Assembly (NCBI GenBank): GCA_037447655.1
Contig: JBBHKE010003570.1
Span: forward strand, 232,149 to 278,371
Direction: 5' to 3'
DNA: 46,223 nucleotides
From: Zygnema cylindricum
Taxonomy: Eukaryota; Streptophyta; Zygnematophyceae; Zygnematales; Zygnemataceae
Positions 45,921-46,223 of the stretch are shown here, in pieces (position 1 is the stretch's first letter; each line of letters opens with the position of its first letter). The notes under the pieces were generated by a model. It was given only the letters and a program-made list of their open reading frames with translations, made no database searches and was not told the DNA's origin. Position numbers and translations under genes: made by a program.

Positions 45921-46223
45921 TCTTGTTTGATCTCTCTCTCTTTCTATCTTTTTTTTTCTCTCTTCTCTCTTGTCTCTCATCTCTCTCCTCTCCTTCCTCT
46001 CTCCTCCATCCTCCCTCTCCTTCCTCTCCTCTCTCCTCTCTCTCTAATCTCAAATGCTTTGAATTCTATAACTTTAATCTATGATAGTTTCCTTTGTATA
46101 ATTAATGGACATTAGTTTAAACTCCTGTTATTGCTTCTAGACTGTCCTGTTTATTAATTTTTCTTTCTCCCACCTCCCTTTCTCTCTCCTCTCTCTCCTT
46201 TCTTTTTAATTATTTGTCCTGTC
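45872..46223 (+). repeat. (CT)n and CT-rich start of intron 6
   Basis: A run of about 22 CT units starts 26 bp after the last visible donor. CT-rich sequence continues to the window edge. No further TDP1 exon is recognisable before the end. Confidence 0.85.

Overview
The window comes from a eukaryotic nuclear genome, most likely of the green-plant lineage (a streptophyte alga or an early-diverging land plant). It holds only three recognisable host genes, all intron-rich with GT-AG introns. Two belong to families best known from plants: a TBL/PMR5 wall-polysaccharide O-acetyltransferase and an FHA-TDP1 fusion of the plant TDP1-beta type. I cannot name the species from the sequence alone.

Layout. 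Positions 1-10.3 kb hold no gene. They are a nest of short DNA transposons: Tc1/mariner-type elements with TA duplications, hAT-type elements with 8-bp duplications, PIF/Harbinger-like elements, and a 217-bp tandem repeat. A mitochondrial-type enoyl-CoA/methylglutaconyl-CoA hydratase gene in eight exons lies at 10.4-14.7 kb, and the three-exon TBL gene at 17.5-19.6 kb. A further set of nested DNA transposons lies at 21.8-23.4 kb. Retroelements fill 24.7-35.5 kb: an R2-like non-LTR element, a copia remnant with three in-frame stops, and a second, 5'-truncated copy of the non-LTR element. More MITE insertions lie at 35.8-37.3 kb. The 5' part of an FHA-TDP1 gene starts at 37814; six exons are visible and the gene leaves the window at the right edge, before the second catalytic motif. 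Its introns are unusually rich in CT/GA tracts, a (TA)24 run and a tandem array of branch-point-like units.

The three host genes have unrelated roles: acyl-CoA catabolism in mitochondria, wall acetylation in the Golgi, and repair of blocked DNA ends in the nucleus. They do not form a pathway. The best leads here are structural rather than a new gene system: intron architecture in the FHA-TDP1 gene, transposon nesting that can be dated by empty sites, a tandem duplication across a stop codon, and two comparable copies of an endonuclease-bearing non-LTR element.
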